Source of the DNA: JAXMCK01 sp046349395
Lineage (GTDB): Bacteria > Pseudomonadota > Alphaproteobacteria > Geminicoccales > Geminicoccaceae
Length of the DNA stretch: 64,000 nucleotides
Direction: 5' to 3'
Assembly (NCBI GenBank): GCA_046349395.1
Contig: JAXMCK010000011.1
Coordinates: forward strand, 1 to 64,000
Below the pieces are notes generated by a model. That model saw only the letters and a list, made by a program, of their open reading frames with translations, did not search any database and was not told where the DNA came from. The position numbers and the translations under genes are program-made. This document shows, one piece after another, positions 43,091-51,541 of this stretch; position 1 is the stretch's first letter, and each line of letters starts with the position of its first letter.

Positions 43091-43537
43091 TCAACCGTTC
43101 GGCTGATCCGGTACCGGCAACGGATCGACGCCCGGCAGCTGGATGTCGCCCATATCGACGCCGAGCTGCTGGCTGCCGGCCGGATGTTCCCCCGTCCGGG
43201 TGTCGTTCACGAGTCCGACCACCAGAGCCGTCAGCTCGGCCGGGGTGAAGGGCTTGGCGAGAAAAGGCACCCCGTGGAGCAAGGGCTCGGCGCAGAACCG
43301 CTCGCGTGCGGACGCGGTGACGATCGCGTAGGGGATGGATGATCCCGCCAACCTCAAGGCCACGGGCGTCGTCAACTCGGCACCGATGGCCCCCTCGATG
43401 AGGGCCAGATCAGGCCGGTCGTCCTCGAGAATTTCGAGCGCGTGCTGAATAGTCGACGCGCACAGCAGCGCTGAAAAGCCCATTTCCTTGAGCTCGTCCT
43501 CCAGATCCATCATTATGACTGGGCTGTCATCGAGCAA
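43091..43537 (-). CDS. Stand-alone receiver-domain protein lacking the phospho-acceptor Asp
   Basis: 148 aa from TTG 43537. The receiver fold is clear: acidic pair LDDSP at the start, conserved Thr in YAIVTAS (T74) and Lys in FLAKPF (K95). At the phospho-acceptor place the sequence is PDLALIEG, so the usual Asp is Glu48. The frame continues upstream as DLKVLL, the normal first strand, but is broken by a TAG at 43553-43555; 15 codons further is a GTG with GGGAGC before it. Either the TTG start is used or the gene carries a nonsense change. No kinase is near. Confidence 0.7.
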   Translation of the reverse strand: MLDDSPVIMMDLEDELKEMGFSALLCASTIQHALEILEDDRPDLALIEGAIGAELTTPVALRLAGSSIPYAIVTASARERFCAEPLLHGVPFLAKPFTPAELTALVVGLVNDTRTGEHPAGSQQLGVDMGDIQLPGVDPLPVPDQPNG

Positions 43538-43930
43538 TAAGACCTTGAGATCCTACAACCTACTCGACAGCGCTGCCGAACTCGACGGACGGATTTTCAC
43601 GAGACGCTCCCAATGGCGGGAGCACAGGCATCTCTCGGTCGCCCCGGTGCCGGTTGCAGAGGCGATATGACTTTATGCGCCCAGTTTAGTTTTAATGCAA
43701 ATATATTTACCTCGATCCGGCATGCCGTGAGTAGTATTTGCCTAAGCCAATCACGACAAAGGCTTTTACCTTGGCGGCACCGCCCTCCTGTGCCGACGAG
43801 CACGCCATGCCAGCGCGCCCTTTGTCCTCCGGGAGGCTTGCGCCACGTTCCATCCTCCTCCACCTCGGCTGCTGCGCCTCTCGACCGGCGCCACCATCGC
43901 TATCCCCGCCCCAACACCGGAGACGCTCCC
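43538..43930. other. 393-bp gap between receiver and PRISE genes
   Basis: The left part holds the interrupted upstream extension of the receiver gene (GTG at 43598-43600, TAG at 43553-43555, minus strand). Between ~43660 and 43760 the sequence is AT-rich, with TTTAGTTTTAATGCAAATATA, and is the most likely site of the promoters. No further gene is supported. Confidence 0.45.
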
Positions 43931-44998
43931 ATGCATGGAACAGCCCTCGTCGTAGGTGCCAGCGGGATCATCGGCAGCGCTCTTTCCCGCGAACTGATCG
44001 GCAACGGGTGGACGACCTACGGCCTCGCCCGCTCGCCGCGTGACGAGGTTGAGGGACTACGGCCCGTCGCCGCCGACCTGCTCGATCCGTCGGCCCTCCG
44101 AGCCGCCCTGGCGGGCATCGCACCCACGCACGTCTTCCTGACCTCCTGGATGCGCAACGCGACCGAGGCCGAGAACATCCGGGTCAATGCCGGCATGGTC
44201 CGCAACCTTCTGGGTGCCCTGGCACCCGGGAAGTCCGTGCGGCACGTGGCGCTGGTCACCGGGCTGAAGCACTATCTCGGCCCGTTCGACGCCTATGTCA
44301 GCGGTGGGGCACCGCCGCCGACACCACTGCGCGAGGAACAGCCACGCCTGCCGCTCGAGAACTTCTACTATGCCCAGGAGGACGAGGTGTACGCGGCGGC
44401 CGCGCGCGACGGCTTCTCCTGGACCGTGCATCGCCCGCACACGGTGATCGGCAAGGCGGTCGGCAATGCCATGAACCTCGGCACCACGCTCGCCGTCTAC
44501 GCCTCGATCTGCAAGGAGACGGGCCGGCCGTTCCGCTGGCCGGGCTCGAAGGCGCAGTGGGAGGGCCTCTCGGACATGACCGACGCCCGCGTCCTGGCGA
44601 AGCATCTCCTCTGGGCCTCGACCACCGGGGCCGCGCACAACGAGGCCTTCAACGTGGTCAACGGCGACGTCTGGCGCTGGAGTTGGATGTGGAGCCGCCT
44701 CGCCGGTTGGTTCGGCGTGGCCCCCGTCGGCTTCGACGGCACCCACCGCCCGCTGGAGCCGGTGCTGGCCAACGATGGGCCTCTCTGGCGCGAGATCGCC
44801 CAGCGCCACGACCTCCGGGAGCCCGAGATCGACCGCCTCGCCTCGGCCTGGCACACCGACCTCGACCTCGGCCGCCCGATCGAGGTCATGACCGACATGT
44901 CGAAGAGCCGCAAACTCGGCTTCACGGTCTACCAGCGCACCGACGACTCCTTCTTCGACCTCTTCGCCCAACTTCGCGCCGACCGCCTCATCCCGTGA
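43931..44998 (+). CDS. PRISE-type short-chain dehydrogenase (progesterone 5-beta-reductase-like)
   Basis: 355 aa from ATG 43931. The Rossmann loop is VVGASGIIG (~8-15). The catalytic Lys and Tyr of the PRISE group are in TGLKHYLGPF (K113) and NFYYAQEDEVY (Y147), with WTVHRPHTVIG and the C-terminal SRKLGFTVYQRTDDSFFDLF. These NADPH enzymes reduce enones such as iridoid or steroid precursors in plants, and are widespread but uncharacterised in bacteria. The last 144 bp occur again at 47783-47926. Confidence 0.88.
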   Translation: MHGTALVVGASGIIGSALSRELIGNGWTTYGLARSPRDEVEGLRPVAADLLDPSALRAALAGIAPTHVFLTSWMRNATEAENIRVNAGMVRNLLGALAPGKSVRHVALVTGLKHYLGPFDAYVSGGAPPPTPLREEQPRLPLENFYYAQEDEVYAAAARDGFSWTVHRPHTVIGKAVGNAMNLGTTLAVYASICKETGRPFRWPGSKAQWEGLSDMTDARVLAKHLLWASTTGAAHNEAFNVVNGDVWRWSWMWSRLAGWFGVAPVGFDGTHRPLEPVLANDGPLWREIAQRHDLREPEIDRLASAWHTDLDLGRPIEVMTDMSKSRKLGFTVYQRTDDSFFDLFAQLRADRLIP

Positions 44999-45110
44999 GC
45001 AGCGGCGGCACGTGCGTGTCGTTCGGGCGCGGAACATTGATGGCCACTTGGCACTGGAGGCGCACGCTCGGTGACGGGTCTCGTTGAGCGCCGCAAGAAG
45101 ATGACTCCGT

Positions 45111-47225
45111 CTACCGGAACACGGCGACCTCCTTGCCGTCGGTCAGGAGCGTCAGCTTGTCATCGGCGACCGTGAAGCCGTTCACCTCGCGCAAGGCCTT
45201 GATGAAGCGGTCCTCGAGCGCCATCAGGTCGGGCGGCCCGGCCATCCGGGTGCTGACCAGCTGGCCCATCACGACGGCGTCGTTCACCAGCGCATAGGAC
45301 CCACTGATCTGGTTGACACCGCCGAACACCGACAGGCGACCGCCGCTGAACAGCATCGTCGGCGGCGTCGGCGCCTCTACGGGGCCGCCGTTCAGCGCGG
45401 TCAGCGTCCAGGTCTTGTTCGCAGCGGTGTTGACGGCCGCGATATCGCAGGCCTCGATCGACCAGGCGTAGGTCGCCGCCGGGTTCGACGGTGGCTTCGG
45501 CGCCGGAAATCCGCCCTCGGGTGCCGGGTAGATCCTGCCCCCCTCCTTGATCGTCTCGACGACGTGGATGTCGCGGATCGCCGTCGGGTCCACCTTCAGG
45601 GGATTGGCGTCGAGGATGACGAGGTCGGCGAGCTTGCCGGCCTCCAGCGTGCCCTTGTTGGCCTGTTCCCCGTACTGCTCCGCGGCCCATACGGTCATCG
45701 CCTTCAGTCCCTCGAACGGCGTGACCCGTTGGTCCGGCCCGACCTCGCGTCCTGCCCGCGAAACTCTGTTCACCGCGGACCAGAGCATCATCATCTGGTC
45801 GAGTGGTGCCACCACGAAGTCGGTGTGGTTCGTCGGCCTGAGCCCGGCGTCGATCGCATCGCGCATGGGGCTGATGTAGCTACCCTGCGCCGCCCCGCGG
45901 TTGGCGATGTGCGTGTCGGCGAAATAGAAGGTGTGCAGGGTATAGAAGGACGGACGGATCCCGTTTTGCACGAACGCCGGGATCTGGTCCTTGCGCAGGA
46001 ATTGCGTGTGGATCGTCGTCACGTTCCAGGGTCTGCCGTCGTCGCCTTTGCGCGCGAACGCATAGGCTTCGAGGAACGCGTCGATCGCGGCGTCGCCGTT
46101 GGTGTGGACGAGCAGCGGCACGCCGAGATCGTGGACCTTCTTGACCATCATGTTCGCGAGGTCCTGCGGGAAGGTCGGTTCGCCGCGCCAGTCCTGCTCG
46201 CCGGCCGGTCCCCCCTGCAGGTACGGTGTGGTGAAGAAGGCGGTCCGGCCCTGCGGCGAGCCGTCGAGCGTGATCTTGACACCGCCGATCTTGAACCGCT
46301 CGCGGTAGACGCCCCATTTGCCGACCGGAAACTCGGCGAGTGCCTTGTCGAGGTCGGTGATGAAGGGATAGGCGACGACGTCGATGATGTTCGCACCTGC
46401 CGCACTTGCACGGGCGATGGTCTGAAGCTGTGCCAGATGGGTGGCACCCTCCTGTGCCGTGGTGATGCCGGCCTCGGCGTAGAGCATCTGGCCGGCGCGG
46501 CTCCATTCGATCTCCTGTGCCGCCGTCATCGGCTCCGCCTGCTCCATCACCGGCAGGAAAGCGGTCTCCATGATCAGCCCCCAGGGCTCCTCGGTTCCGG
46601 GCTTGCGGACGATGACGCCCCCCGGCGGCGTCTCGGTCGCGGCGGAGATCCCGTACTTCTTGAGTGCCAGGCTGTTCATGACGGCACCGTGCATCGAGAC
46701 GTGGTCGACGCGGACGGGGTTGTCGGGGAAGGCGGCGTCGAGGTCGTCGCGGTTCAGCAGGCGCCCGTCGGGCATGACCGAGTCGTCGTAGCCGTAGGCC
46801 ATGATCATCGCCCCTTTCGGAATTGCACGTTCGGCCGCGAACCGCTTGATCTCGGCGATGATGCTCGGCACGTCCTTCCCGGGGCCGGAAGGTGGCGCGT
46901 AGACCTTGGCCTGATTGGCGACGAGAAGGGAGTTGATGTAGTGGCTGTGCCCGTCGATGAACGCGGGCATCAGGGTCTTTCCGCCCAGATCGACGAGGCG
47001 GCTGGTGCCGTCGGTCATCGCCGTCGCCGCGTCGCGCGGTCCGGCGAAGACGATCTTGCCGTTCTTGACCGCGAGCGCCTCGACATAGCCCGGCGCGTCG
47101 CCGGTCATCGTGAGGATATCGCCGCCGAAATAGACGGTGTCCGCAGCGTCTCGTGCCGACGCGTCGCCAACGCAGGCCGCCAGCAGACAGGCCACGCCGA
47201 GAAGTCTTCTGTACTCGAAGATCAT
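45111..47225 (-). CDS. Secreted YtcJ-type amidohydrolase fused to a C-terminal META domain
   Basis: 704 aa. The signal peptide (RRLLGVACLLAACVGDASA) may contain a lipobox-like LAAC. The amidohydrolase_3 domain covers ~30-570, with metal ligands in PAFIDGHSHY, the LVHTNGDAAID His and HTQF His, and the final Asp in RPTNHTDF. Residues ~600-704 (KTWTLTALNGGPVEAP, FSGGRLSVFGGVNQISGSYAL, DDKLTLLTDGKEVAVFR) match the META/HslJ family. The protein would act in the periplasm on an amide or N-formyl-type substrate. A single frame spans the junction, so the fusion is real in this sequence. I know of no assigned role for it. Confidence 0.85.
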   Translation of the reverse strand: MIFEYRRLLGVACLLAACVGDASARDAADTVYFGGDILTMTGDAPGYVEALAVKNGKIVFAGPRDAATAMTDGTSRLVDLGGKTLMPAFIDGHSHYINSLLVANQAKVYAPPSGPGKDVPSIIAEIKRFAAERAIPKGAMIMAYGYDDSVMPDGRLLNRDDLDAAFPDNPVRVDHVSMHGAVMNSLALKKYGISAATETPPGGVIVRKPGTEEPWGLIMETAFLPVMEQAEPMTAAQEIEWSRAGQMLYAEAGITTAQEGATHLAQLQTIARASAAGANIIDVVAYPFITDLDKALAEFPVGKWGVYRERFKIGGVKITLDGSPQGRTAFFTTPYLQGGPAGEQDWRGEPTFPQDLANMMVKKVHDLGVPLLVHTNGDAAIDAFLEAYAFARKGDDGRPWNVTTIHTQFLRKDQIPAFVQNGIRPSFYTLHTFYFADTHIANRGAAQGSYISPMRDAIDAGLRPTNHTDFVVAPLDQMMMLWSAVNRVSRAGREVGPDQRVTPFEGLKAMTVWAAEQYGEQANKGTLEAGKLADLVILDANPLKVDPTAIRDIHVVETIKEGGRIYPAPEGGFPAPKPPSNPAATYAWSIEACDIAAVNTAANKTWTLTALNGGPVEAPTPPTMLFSGGRLSVFGGVNQISGSYALVNDAVVMGQLVSTRMAGPPDLMALEDRFIKALREVNGFTVADDKLTLLTDGKEVAVFR

Positions 47226-47765
47226 CGATAAGCCCTCTGTTGACAGTCGCGCCGACGATTTTTTGCTCTTCGCCGGTTCTATCGTCCCGGGTTGCAGTCA
47301 AGAGATCGTCGCACTGGTGCCGGGTTCCAGCTATCGCTGCAAAGACACGCAGCGGTGTGATTGTGGCGAGCATTGCCTTTGCAATTGGCCGGCAGCGGAA
47401 GCTGACCCCTTGAACGATCGAGCCTAGGGATCGTCGGGCCTGAGCTTGATCCGATATCTTCTAGCGACAACCCACTTGTCTCAGTCACATCAATAGTGAA
47501 CCCGGGCCTTGGTGCTGAGGTGCCATTGACGCCCGCGCGAACCATGAGGGCCGTCGGCACCGGGCACCATGGGCGCCAGGGCGAATCGTATCGAAGTCCG
47601 TGAATGTTTGAAGTACCTGCTCGGCCTCGGTATCGAGTACCGGCGACCGGCCGCGACCACATCTCCGCCGCCCCATGGGAAGGCCGATGATGGGTGGGGT
47701 CCTTGGTGGCCGATGGAGAGCAGAAGACCGGTAAAGGCAAGCGGAAGTCGCTGAGTGGTTCGATT
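47226..47765. other. 540-bp non-coding stretch left of a gene fragment
   Basis: No frame here has a ribosome binding site or a recognisable domain; the short frames on both strands overlap each other. GC drops in 47230-47500. The left end must hold the promoter of the amidohydrolase gene. The right end runs into the direct repeat that flanks the PRISE gene fragment. Confidence 0.45.
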
Positions 47766-47776
47766 GGTATCCGGTA
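47766..47776. repeat. Left 11-bp direct repeat GGTATCCGGTA
   Basis: The same 11 bases recur in the same orientation at 47970-47980, bracketing the 3'-end fragment of the PRISE gene. In both places they follow GAT or GATT. They may mark the borders of an inserted segment. Confidence 0.6.
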
Positions 47777-47782
47777 TCATCA

Positions 47783-47926
47783 ACCGACCTCGACCTCGGC
47801 CGCCCGATCGAAGTCATGACCGACCTGTCGAAGAGCCGCAAACTCGGCTTCACGGTCTACCAGCGGGCCGACGAGTCCTTCTTCGACCTCTTCGCCCAAC
47901 TCCGCGCCGACCGCCTCATCCCGTGA
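47783..47926 (+). pseudogene. Detached 3'-end fragment of the PRISE reductase gene
   Basis: These 144 bp match 44855-44998 with six substitutions and no gap, including the stop codon; the encoded end reads LGRPIEVMTDLSKSRKLGF then TVYQRADESFFDLFAQLR. Substitutions are mostly conservative or silent, so the copy arose from a coding sequence under selection and is not old. There is no start codon or upstream part. Some similarity continues ~45 bp past the stop. Confidence 0.88.
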
Positions 47927-47969
47927 GCGCCGGCGGCGTGCGCATGGCGTTTTTGCGTCCAGCGTTGAT

Positions 47970-47980
47970 GGTATCCGGTA
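47970..47980. repeat. Right 11-bp direct repeat GGTATCCGGTA
   Basis: Partner of 47766-47776, 204 bp away in the same orientation. Confidence 0.6.
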
Positions 47981-48133
47981 ACGCGAAATCTCAACGAGGG
48001 ACGCTATCGTCGGCGTTCTCGGAATGCGCGCTGCGGGCGAAATGGTCTAGCTACATTCACGCAATTTGCGGCATGACTCCCTATTACCGAATGTTTAATT
48101 GAAGCATCCGTCTTTGTTTAGGAGGCCAAATCC

Positions 48134-48679
48134 ATGCTTTCAATTGTCCGCTCTGTCGCTGTCGTTTCTGCCATGGCAGTATCTCTTGTTCTCTTCGCCC
48201 CCCGAACGCAGGCCGCGGTCGTGAACAACCCTCCCGGGGTGGCATCTCCAAATCTAGTGTCGATCGGTAGCAGCGCCGACCCTGCTCTGGCCGGCTTCAA
48301 CGGCCAACGGTTGTGGCGCGTCGACAACGCCAACGCCACGGGCATTCAGGTCCAGCTGCAGATTTTTGGGGGCTCCATCCTCTCGACATTCACCGCTCAG
48401 GCCAATGGGCAGACGTATTTCGGCTTCAATGCGGGCCTGTGCAGCGGTGCCTGTACAACGCTGCTCGTTCTCGCGGAGAACATTACGGATCAGAATGGCA
48501 TCATCTATGCGGGTTACACTGCCGGCACCACACTGAAGACGAAGGCTTCGGCCGGCGTGTTCACCTATACAGGCGCTGAGGTGCCGCTTCCCGCCGCAGC
48601 TTGGCTGTTCGGTTCGGCACTTCTCGGCTTGGGCGCGACGGCCCGTCGTCGGCGCCTAAGAGGGGCTACTGTTGCTTAG
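48134..48679 (+). CDS. VPLPA-CTERM sorting-domain protein
   Basis: 181 aa. A signal peptide (VAVVSAMAVSLVLFAPRTQA) is followed by a beta-rich domain of ~120 residues and the C-terminal VPLPAAAWLFGSALLGLGA with an RRRR cluster, a textbook VPLPA/PEP-CTERM signal read by an exosortase. AGGAGG 10 bp before the ATG sets the start. Base composition is lower in GC than the flanking genes. The mature domain has one Cys pair (CSGACTT). No exosortase gene lies in the window. Confidence 0.87.
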   Translation: MLSIVRSVAVVSAMAVSLVLFAPRTQAAVVNNPPGVASPNLVSIGSSADPALAGFNGQRLWRVDNANATGIQVQLQIFGGSILSTFTAQANGQTYFGFNAGLCSGACTTLLVLAENITDQNGIIYAGYTAGTTLKTKASAGVFTYTGAEVPLPAAAWLFGSALLGLGATARRRRLRGATVA

Positions 48680-49058
48680 GATCATCTCCGCAGTCAACCG
48701 TATTCGGCAGGGACTACCGAAGTTTTAGAGACTTCACTCATAGCTTATTGTTCGCGGCACGACCGCCACCATGCCTGACTAGGCGAAGGGCATGGTGGCG
48801 GAACGGAGTATGACGACCTTGCGCCACAGGATGTGAAGTAGCAGGCGGCGAATTACTGCCGAGCTTTGTCGCTCCCGGGTTTAAAGAATTGATCTTTCAC
48901 TTGAGTCATTCAAACGGCAACCCGCCTAAAGTTCATCCGCCACACCAACGTAACGATCGAGACAGCAAGCTCTGCTGCTTTGTCTTCGGCGGAAACGGGC
49001 CATAACGCTATCTAGTACATTGCTTGTCCTAAGGTATTGCGATCTGGTGCTTTAGTGT
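48680..49058. other. 379-bp gap with a strong hairpin
   Basis: AT-richer than its surroundings and without a supported gene. It holds the 13-bp stem-loop at 48763-48801 and, beyond it, the 3' side of the convergent DUF3574 gene. Confidence 0.5.
48763..48801. repeat. Perfect 13-bp inverted repeat with 13-nt loop
   Basis: CCGCCACCATGCC (48763-48775) and GGCATGGTGGCGG (48789-48801) pair without mismatch. It lies 84 bp after the VPLPA-CTERM stop. There is no T-tract, so it may be a factor-dependent terminator or mRNA 3' stabiliser rather than an intrinsic terminator. Confidence 0.65.
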
Positions 49059-49484
49059 TCAGTCGAACAGCAGACAGAGGCTCGTCTCGGTTCGGAGCAC
49101 GTTCTGCTGGCGGAAGCGCTTCTTATACTCCTCCACGATGGCCCGCACCTTTTTCTTGACCTGGCTTGAGTCGGGGACCAGCAGCACTAGCAACTTCGTC
49201 TTCCCGCGGATGATGCGCTTGCCGTCGTGGAACTGGCCCAGGGCGTCGTTGATGGTGAGACCGTCGGGGAAGCGTGGGGTCACGATCTCGCGGAGAAAGG
49301 TGCGGAACTGCGCCTCGGTGACCTCGCCCGTCGTGCCGATGTTGCGACCGAGATAGAGGTCGATCTCGGTCCAGGCTTCGAGCGACGGCGCCACGAGGAA
49401 CGGGCCTCCTGTCGCGGCGGCCGGGGTCGCCATGAGCGCCAGTGCCAGGGCGGAGGAAGCCGTCGCCAGCAATAGTCGGGTCAT
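49059..49484 (-). CDS. DUF3574 family secreted protein
   Basis: 141 aa from ATG 49484, chosen because a signal peptide (LLLATASSALALALMATPAAA) follows and GGAG precedes it; the frame is open upstream. The mature part has the DUF3574 pattern: EIDLYLGRNIGTTGEVTEAQFRTFL, then IVTPRFPDGLTINDALGQF, TKLLVLLVPDSSQVKKKVRAI and a C-terminal VLRTETSLCLLFD. The function is unknown; the protein is expected in the periplasm. Confidence 0.85.
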   Translation of the reverse strand: MTRLLLATASSALALALMATPAAATGGPFLVAPSLEAWTEIDLYLGRNIGTTGEVTEAQFRTFLREIVTPRFPDGLTINDALGQFHDGKRIIRGKTKLLVLLVPDSSQVKKKVRAIVEEYKKRFRQQNVLRTETSLCLLFD

Positions 49485-49777
49485 GGAACATCTCCACTCC
49501 AGGGCATGTTTTGGGACTCGCTTCGGCATCCGAGCCACCAAAGCCGTTCCACACTCCCTTGCACCGGTTTCGCCGCCGTGTCGGAGACACGGCCCGATGT
49601 TTCCATCGTCCCACCTAATGCTCCACAGAAGTGGGGTCGAGGGCATCTAAGGAAATACGCACCGCTCCGGCGCCTGAGCATACGGTGCAGAACGAACCCA
49701 GCCGGTGCGGCAGGCCCGGTCCTGCATGAGAAATCTCACCTTGATCTCAGCCTAAAATAGGACCATACTCCTCATCT

Positions 49778-50491
49778 ATGGACGACACGCCCTACCGCCT
49801 CGACCCCGAGTTCCGCGCCGGCCGCAACAAGCGCCGCCTCGTCCGGCTGATGGCGCTGGGGGCAACGGCGAAGGCAGCGGCGGCGAAGCTCAAGATCAGC
49901 GACGCCGAGCTCGACGCCTTCACCGCCGATCCGGACCTGCCGGACATGGTGGAGGCCTATCGCGAGATGTATGACCAGCCCGAGGAGGAGATCCTCCGCC
50001 GGCTGCGCGACCTCGCGATCAAGATCCTGGTCGAGTCGGTCGAGGAACGCGATCCTAAGGTCTGCGCCTGGTTCTTCCGCGAGCTGCAACACGCCCGCAA
50101 TCCCTGCGTGACGCTCGCCAAGTCCGTCATGCGCGCCCAGCAGCGCGCCGCACGCGAGGCGGCGGAAGCCGAAGCGCCCAAGCCACCGCCCAAGGTGAAG
50201 CGGGTGCTCTATCCGCCCCGTCCGTACGACGACATTGAAGCACTGCGCCACCGGATCACCGTCCGCCTGCGCGACCAGCTCATCGTCGAGGCACAGGCCA
50301 AGCAGCGCGAGGAAGCAGAGGCCAAAGCCGCAGCAAGCGAGCCCCCGGCACCGCGTGCAGTCCCACCGGCGCCATCACCGCAGCCCGCCCTGACGCGTGG
50401 GATGGAGACCCAAGCCGAGCGCGACATCCGCCGTGTCACCGCCAAGCTGCTGGGCAGACGCGTGCGGGATCTCGATTTCGACACGTCGTAG
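49778..50491 (+). CDS. Helix-turn-helix-like hypothetical protein, paralogue of the 10.2-kb gene
   Basis: 237 aa. The N-terminal KRRLVRLMALGATAKAAAAKLKISDAELDAF looks like an HTH, and the central EERDPKVCAWFFRELQHARN plus LAKSVMR matches its paralogue. The C-terminal half is a charged Ala/Glu/Lys/Pro-rich region ending in TQAERDIRRVTAKLLGRRVRDL. Upstream, CTTGATC and ATAGGA occur at the same spacing (CTTG to ATAGGA, 23 bp in total) as before the first copy, and the ~95-bp repeat follows 64 bp after the stop. A sequence-specific DNA-binding role is inferred, not shown. Confidence 0.65.
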   Translation: MDDTPYRLDPEFRAGRNKRRLVRLMALGATAKAAAAKLKISDAELDAFTADPDLPDMVEAYREMYDQPEEEILRRLRDLAIKILVESVEERDPKVCAWFFRELQHARNPCVTLAKSVMRAQQRAAREAAEAEAPKPPPKVKRVLYPPRPYDDIEALRHRITVRLRDQLIVEAQAKQREEAEAKAAASEPPAPRAVPPAPSPQPALTRGMETQAERDIRRVTAKLLGRRVRDLDFDTS

Positions 50492-50555
50492 GCGTCCGAC
50501 GCGCCGAGACCTCAGCCCGACCCGTCCACCTCCAACCTCTTCGTTTCTCCCATCT

Positions 50556-50652
50556 CAGCCCCCAGCCGACCCAAGGCTGACCGGGGCCATTCCCGATTCC
50601 ACCTTCCTGAACCCGCCCGTGGGGGTCCGGGGGAGCGCGGTGCGCTTCCCCG
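50556..50652. repeat. Copy B of the ~95-bp dispersed repeat
   Basis: It matches 10869-10963 in block order and spacing. The hairpin GGGGGAGCGC / GCGCTTCCCC (50629-50651) has one G-T wobble in place of a G-C pair. It ends 1 bp before the stop of the convergent ABC permease gene, so it could serve both genes as a transcription end. Confidence 0.75.
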
Positions 50653-50653
50653 G

Positions 50654-51532
50654 CTAGTGCGCCCCTCTTCGCAACCGCCGTTCGAGGCGGCCGAAGAGGA
50701 GGGCGAGACCGAAGCATAAGCCGAAGTAGAGGGTGGCGACGGTGATCCAGATCTCGAAGGCGCGGCCGGTGGAGACGACGGTCTGGCTGCCCATGAAGGT
50801 CAGCTCGGGGATGGAGATGAGGGAGACGATGGAGCTGTCCTTGACGAGCGAGATGAACTGGGAGGCCAGGGGCGGGACGATGCGCTGGATGGCCTGGGGC
50901 AGGACGATGAAGCGCCAGACGTCGAGGGCGGGGAGGCCCAGGCTGCGGGCGGCCTCCCACTGGCCCTTGGGCACGGCCTCGATGCCGGCGCGGAGGATCT
51001 CGGCGACGTAGGCCCCTTCGAGGAGACCCAGGATGAGCACGCCCGAGACGAAGGCCTCGAGCTGGCGGGGGTTGCCGGTGAGCCAGAAGATCCAGGTTCG
51101 GGTGGTGGCGTCGGCGTCGCGGGCCCATTGGCCGATGCCGGTGGCGGGGAGGAGCTGGCTCGAGAGGAAGAAGTAGAAGACGAAGACGAAGACGAGCGGG
51201 GGGATGTTGCGGAGCAGCTCGACATAGGCCCAGCCCAGGAGTTGCGGGAGGGGCTGGTGCGCGAGGCGGGACAGGGCAATGAGGAGGCCGACCAGGGCCG
51301 CCATGAGGCTCGACCAGAAGGCGAGGCGCAGGGTGACGAGGAAGCCTTCGAGCAGCAGGTTCGCGACCCAGCGGCCCTTGTCCGGGTCCCAGCGGACGAG
51401 GAGGCGGGGGACGACGGTCCAGTCCCAGGCGTAGACGAAGTCGGCGCGCACGCGTCCGGCCAGCCACCAGAGGGCGGCCGACAGGACGACGAGCAGGACG
51501 AGGTCGGTGCGGCCGACCCGGCGCGGGGCCAA
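50654..51532 (-). CDS. Amino-acid ABC transporter permease (second permease of the operon)
   Basis: 292 aa from TTG 51532; the longer frame runs into the binding-protein gene. Residues ~20-290 form a HisM/GlnP-type permease with the EAA loop EILRAGIEAVPKGQWEAARSLGLP, then FIVLPQAIQRIVPPL, and the helices KDSSIVSLISIPELTF. Relative to common polar amino-acid permeases it has a longer first periplasmic segment (DPDKGRWVANLLLEG), as in the GltK/AapM-like branch. It is the third gene of the operon, separated from the binding protein by a hairpin. Confidence 0.87.
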   Translation of the reverse strand: MAPRRVGRTDLVLLVVLSAALWWLAGRVRADFVYAWDWTVVPRLLVRWDPDKGRWVANLLLEGFLVTLRLAFWSSLMAALVGLLIALSRLAHQPLPQLLGWAYVELLRNIPPLVFVFVFYFFLSSQLLPATGIGQWARDADATTRTWIFWLTGNPRQLEAFVSGVLILGLLEGAYVAEILRAGIEAVPKGQWEAARSLGLPALDVWRFIVLPQAIQRIVPPLASQFISLVKDSSIVSLISIPELTFMGSQTVVSTGRAFEIWITVATLYFGLCFGLALLFGRLERRLRRGAH

Positions 51533-51541
51533 GAGCGTGAA

